Both the position numbers and the translations under genes were made by a program. The notes beneath the pieces were generated by a model. That model was not told where the DNA came from. It saw nothing but the letters and a program-made list of their open reading frames with translations, and did no database searches. A stretch of 8,314 nt of DNA from Bacillota bacterium (GTDB taxonomy: Bacteria; Bacillota; Bacilli; Bacillales; Cytobacillaceae): positions 1 through 8,314 of the forward strand of contig JAEWIG010000276.1 of NCBI GenBank assembly GCA_023387295.1, read 5' to 3'. Positions 5,417-8,314 of this stretch are shown piece by piece. Numbering within the stretch: position 1 is the stretch's first letter; each line of letters begins with the position of its first letter.

Positions 5417-6739
5417 TTGGCAAAAGGACTGAAGATAGCCACAATTGGCGGAGGCTCAAGCTACACTCCTGAATTAATTGAAGGATTTATTAAAAGATAT
5501 GATGAACTTCCCATTCGTGAGTTATGGCTCGTCGATGTTGAGGCTGGTAAGGAAAAACTTGATATTGTAGGGAATCTTGCAAAACGTATGGTTCGAAAGG
5601 CTGGTCTTCCGATAGAAATACATTTAACTTTGGACCGTAGAATGGCATTGAAGGATGCAGATTTCGTGACAACTCAATTTCGTGTTGGTTTACTTGAAGC
5701 CCGTGCAAAGGATGAACGGATTCCTTTAAAATATGGTGTTCTTGGTCAAGAAACGAACGGACCTGGAGGATTATTTAAAGGCTTGCGCACCATTCCAGTC
5801 ATATTAGATATTTGCCGTGAGATGGGGGAGCTATGCCCGGATGCATGGTTAATTAACTTTACAAACCCAGCTGGCATGGTAACGGAAGCGGTGCTTCGTT
5901 ACTCAAATATTAACAAGGTTGTTGGCTTATGCAATGTTCCAATCGGTATGGAAATGGGGATAGCGAAGCTGCTGGAGATCGCTCATTCCCGTGTACGAAT
6001 CGATTTTGCTGGACTAAACCATATGGTATATGGATTGGATGTATTTGTTGATGGGGTAAGTGTTAAAGAAAAGGTGATGAATCTTTTAACCGATCCGAAT
6101 AACACGAGCTTTGTGAAAAACATTCCAGGGTATGGCTGGGAGCCGGAGTTCCTTAAAGCCCTAAATGCTCTCCCTTGCCCCTATCATATGTATTATTACA
6201 AAACAAAAACGATGGTTGATAAAGATATTGAAAATGCAGAAAAGGAAGGCACACGTGCTGAAGTTGTACAAAAGCTAGAAAAAGAATTATTTGAACTGTA
6301 CAAGGATGAAAATCTTGATATCAAACCACCTCAGCTAGAAAAACGAGGAGGGGCTTATTATTCGGATGCTGCAGTCCGATTAATTACATCCATTTATAAT
6401 GATAAGGGTGATATCCAGCCTGTCAACACGATGAATCGTGGAGCGATTGCCAGTATTCCTTTTGAATCAGCAGTAGAGGTGAGTTGTATCATCACAAAAG
6501 ATGGTCCAAGACCGATAACAATGGGAGATCTCCCTGTTCCTGTTCGCGGACTTGTGCAGCAAATTAAATCTTTTGAACGAATTGCGGCTGAGGCAGCTGT
6601 GACAGGAGATTATGCAACAGCATTACTTGCTTTAACGATCAATCCACTTACTCCTTCCGACACGATAGCCAAAGCTATTCTTGATGAAATGTTAGAAGCA
6701 CATAAAGAGCATTTACCTCAATTTTGGGAGAAGCTTTAG
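5417..6739 (+). CDS. chbF: Family GH4 6-phospho-beta-glucosidase (ChbF/CelF/LicH type)
   Basis: Cytoplasmic NAD- and Mn-dependent hydrolase of 440 residues that splits phosphorylated beta-disaccharides delivered by the PTS; the mechanism runs through oxidation at C3 and elimination rather than a standard glycosidase route. The N-terminal nucleotide-binding loop is IATIGGGSSYTPEL (7-20). Metal ligands are visible as Cys172 in LCNVP and His202 in GLNHM. NFTNPAGM (147-154) and GQETNGPGGLFKGLRT (110-125) are family signatures. A Tyr-rich stretch YHMYYYK (256-262) is a likely location of the catalytic base. RGGAYYSDAA (310-319) is also characteristic. Last gene of the operon, starting with TTG. 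It resembles E. coli ChbF, which acts on mono-deacetylated chitobiose 6-phosphate, and B. subtilis LicH; with ChbG in the operon the ChbF role is favoured but not proven. Confidence 0.92.
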   Translation: MAKGLKIATIGGGSSYTPELIEGFIKRYDELPIRELWLVDVEAGKEKLDIVGNLAKRMVRKAGLPIEIHLTLDRRMALKDADFVTTQFRVGLLEARAKDERIPLKYGVLGQETNGPGGLFKGLRTIPVILDICREMGELCPDAWLINFTNPAGMVTEAVLRYSNINKVVGLCNVPIGMEMGIAKLLEIAHSRVRIDFAGLNHMVYGLDVFVDGVSVKEKVMNLLTDPNNTSFVKNIPGYGWEPEFLKALNALPCPYHMYYYKTKTMVDKDIENAEKEGTRAEVVQKLEKELFELYKDENLDIKPPQLEKRGGAYYSDAAVRLITSIYNDKGDIQPVNTMNRGAIASIPFESAVEVSCIITKDGPRPITMGDLPVPVRGLVQQIKSFERIAAEAAVTGDYATALLALTINPLTPSDTIAKAILDEMLEAHKEHLPQFWEKL

Positions 6740-6788
6740 AAATGTCCCTGTGTTTATTATGCTTTCAGAAAAACCAATAAATATACAA

Positions 6789-6828
6789 AAGGAAGTGGAG
6801 AAAAACGGCAAATTTTCCCCACTTCCTT
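6789..6828. terminator. Bidirectional terminator between the PTS operon and the ABC genes
   Basis: AAGGAAGTGGAGAAAA (6789-6804) pairs with TTTTCCCCACTTCCTT (6813-6828) with one mismatch in 16 positions around an 8-base loop. It lies 49 bases past the GH4 stop and 61 bases past the ATPase stop read from the other side. Read on the - strand the stem is followed by a T-rich tail; on the + strand the tail is less uniform, so the two directions may differ in efficiency. Confidence 0.8.
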
Positions 6829-6889
6829 ATTTATCGTCGTGTCAGACATCTATAAGACTACTAGACCATACGTTATCCAATTTCTTTCC

Positions 6890-7570
6890 TTAGTGTACTG
6901 CAATTTGTCCATCACTCATTTTGATAATACGATCAACATATGAAAGCATTTCTTCATCATGAGTAACGATTAAAGTAGTAATGTTCAGCTTTTTAGTTAA
7001 ATCACGAATTAATCCCATGACATCTTTAGAACGTTTAGAATCTAAACTAGCAGTTGGTTCATCTGCAAAGAGAATTTCTGGTTTATGAATAATGGCACGA
7101 GCAATGGCAACCCGCTGCTTTTCTCCGCCAGATAGGGAAGAAGGATAGGCTGTTTTCCGATGGTCCATTTCAACTAAAGATAGGATCTTGTCAATTTCTT
7201 TTTTTTGTTCACTTTTCTTCATTTTAGTGTTTGCAACATCTAGCATCAGCATCAGCTGCTCTTCTACTGTAAGAAAAGGAACCAGGTGGGCAAATTGAAA
7301 TACAAAACCAAATTTGTTTGCCCGTATTTTTCGAACTTGTTCTGCATTCATAGCAGTTAAATTTTTCCCTTCGAATAGTACCTGACCATCTGATGCGGGC
7401 TGAAGTCCTGCTGCGATTGTTAGAAGTGTACTTTTTCCCGAGCCTGAAGCACCGACTAGTGCTGTTACCTCGCCTTTTTTAAGGGAAAGATTAACTCCTT
7501 TTAGGATTTCTTCTGTCACTTCGCCATTTGTAAAGGTTTTTCTAACTTCCTCTATTGTAAATACTGACAT
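6890..7570 (-). CDS. ABC transporter ATP-binding protein (MacB/LolD/HrtA-like)
   Basis: Cytoplasmic ATPase subunit of 226 residues that would drive the FtsX-like permease encoded just upstream. All motifs are intact: Walker A GASGSGKST (40-48), Q-loop FVFQF (89-93), signature LSGGEKQRVA (146-155), Walker B ILFADE (166-171), D-loop SLD (175-177) and the switch His204 in IVTHD. The segment FVFQFAHLVPFLTVEEQL resembles the heme-exporter ATPase HrtA and related stress or lantibiotic exporters. The frame extends 30 codons upstream, but the start at 7570 is preferred because AAGGAGAG (complement of 7578-7585) lies 7 bases before it and the protein then begins directly with the domain. The start is one base past the permease stop. 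The substrate is unknown; heme, peptide antibiotics or lipoproteins are options from the family. Confidence 0.92.
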   Translation of the reverse strand: MSVFTIEEVRKTFTNGEVTEEILKGVNLSLKKGEVTALVGASGSGKSTLLTIAAGLQPASDGQVLFEGKNLTAMNAEQVRKIRANKFGFVFQFAHLVPFLTVEEQLMLMLDVANTKMKKSEQKKEIDKILSLVEMDHRKTAYPSSLSGGEKQRVAIARAIIHKPEILFADEPTASLDSKRSKDVMGLIRDLTKKLNITTLIVTHDEEMLSYVDRIIKMSDGQIAVH

Positions 7571-7571
7571 A

Positions 7572-8314
7572 TTAAATCTCTCCTTGTTGAATTGCTTGCA
7601 ATGGTTCAACTTTTTTGATTTGAACACCTGAAAGTGTCGCTCCAATAAATCCGATGACAAAGAAGACGATTGACAATTGTACTGTTGTTTCAGTAGTTAA
7701 ATGAAATGGCATACCTTCAGGTGCGATCATGCTAAAAGCCTGACTAAGTGCAATGGATAGACTAAGAGCAATGACTGTAATAAATACCATTTGTGTCCAC
7801 ATCATTTTAAACAATGCACTTGTTTTGACACCGATTGCTTTTAAAATCCCATATAAACCAATTTTTTGTACGTTCATCATGTAGAAGAAGATGGCAAACA
7901 ACATTCCACTAATGACGACTAGAAACCAAACAATCATATTTAATGACATCTGTTCTGCCTTATAGCTTGCAACGGTATTTAGAAATTCTTTATTAGAAAA
8001 TGCTTGTAATCCATCCACTGATTGTGGTGAATCCTCTCCAGGAACGAAAAGCATTTGCATTTTACTTGTCCGATACATTTCTTTGTAGTCTTCCATATTA
8101 ATAAATGCAACAGGGGCATGGCTGAATTTCTTTTCATCTACAAAACCTTTAACAGTAAACTCGCCGCTATATTGATTATTTGTCAGGATATCTCCCACTT
8201 TTACCCCATTATCTTTCATAGTGCTATCTAGTACGATTTCTCCTTTTTTCACGTTCTCAAACAACTCAGACTCGGTCGATGTAACAAACACAACACTTTG
8301 CTGTTTATCAGCAG
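7572..8314 (-). CDS. FtsX/MacB-like ABC transporter permease (partial, N-terminus outside window)
   Basis: Integral membrane subunit partnering the downstream ATPase. The frame is open to the right edge, with 246 residues visible; a GTG at 8291 is internal and not a credible start, since the family is usually about 350-400 residues with one N-terminal membrane helix before an extracellular domain. The visible part begins within that extracellular domain (residues about 1-120 of the fragment, beta-rich, containing GVKVGDIL). Three membrane segments follow at about 125-147, 172-196 and 208-230, the classic FtsX end, with YGILKAIGVKTSALFK between the first two as the coupling region that touches the ATPase. 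It ends VEPLQAIQQGEI, typical of the family. The stop codon is one base from the ATPase start, so the two are coupled. The promoter lies outside the window. Confidence 0.88.
   Translation of the reverse strand, partial: ADKQQSVVFVTSTESELFENVKKGEIVLDSTMKDNGVKVGDILTNNQYSGEFTVKGFVDEKKFSHAPVAFINMEDYKEMYRTSKMQMLFVPGEDSPQSVDGLQAFSNKEFLNTVASYKAEQMSLNMIVWFLVVISGMLFAIFFYMMNVQKIGLYGILKAIGVKTSALFKMMWTQMVFITVIALSLSIALSQAFSMIAPEGMPFHLTTETTVQLSIVFFVIGFIGATLSGVQIKKVEPLQAIQQGEI
7578..7585 (-). promoter_or_regulatory. Ribosome binding site of the ABC ATPase, inside the permease coding end
   Basis: On the - strand AAGGAGAG lies within the last codons of the permease gene and 7 bases before the ATPase ATG at 7570. 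It decides the start over the longer open frame and suggests that ribosomes ending the permease reinitiate on the ATPase. Confidence 0.8.

Noticed and set aside
5490..5708. Antisense open frame of 72 codons opposite the GH4 gene
   Set aside because: It overlaps conserved GH4 coding sequence and shows no family resemblance.
6740..6889. Small gene or RNA in the gap between the convergent units
   Set aside because: Apart from the hairpin at 6789-6828 I see no ribosome binding site with a sensible open frame and no recognisable RNA structure.
7571..7660. 30-codon N-terminal extension of the ABC ATPase
   Set aside because: It overlaps the permease end, has no ribosome binding site of its own that I can see, and the family N-terminus begins at the ATG at 7570, which has a good Shine-Dalgarno.

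Overview
The window looks like a piece of chromosome from a low-GC Gram-positive bacterium of the Bacillus group. The grounds are AT-rich coding sequence, strong AAGGAGG/GGGAGG-type ribosome binding sites, one TTG start behind a good Shine-Dalgarno, simple stem-plus-T-run terminators, a catabolite-responsive element (cre)-like site before a sugar operon, and protein sequences typical of Bacillaceae. I cannot name the species.

Layout. Positions 1-71 hold what may be the last codons of an upstream gene. 88-2316 encodes a 742-residue superfamily 1 (UPF1/DNA2-like) helicase with all its motifs intact and a C-terminal domain that resembles a degenerate phospholipase D fold; it ends at a terminator (2353-2385). 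The 265 bp to the next gene hold that terminator, a short direct repeat flanking it, two adjacent hairpins, and a probable cre site and promoter.

2588-6739 is a five-gene sugar operon on the + strand: phosphotransferase (PTS) IIB, PTS IIC, a ChbG/YdjC-type deacetylase, PTS IIA, and a family GH4 6-phospho-beta-glucosidase. Its gene content matches the enterobacterial chitobiose operon chbBCARFG without the regulator, in the order B-C-G-A-F. Proposed flow: IIA and IIB pass phosphate to a beta-linked disaccharide imported by IIC, ChbG removes an N-acetyl group if the sugar is a chitooligosaccharide, and the GH4 enzyme cuts the phosphorylated product in the cytoplasm. A strong terminator-like hairpin sits inside the operon between chbG and the IIA gene, and is the most interesting regulatory feature in the window.

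6789-6828 is a long hairpin that probably serves as a bidirectional terminator between the operon and a convergent ABC pair on the - strand. That pair is a MacB/HrtAB-like ATPase (6890-7570) and its upstream FtsX-like permease (7572 to the right edge, N-terminus cut off). The permease stop and the ATPase start are one base apart, so the two are translationally coupled.

I found no RNA genes, CRISPR arrays, transposases or origin. The window is mostly recognisable metabolism and transport. The points that merit a second look are the internal terminator, the presence and place of ChbG, the helicase tail, and the repeat and hairpin cluster at 2317-2460. I see no convincing wholly new system.
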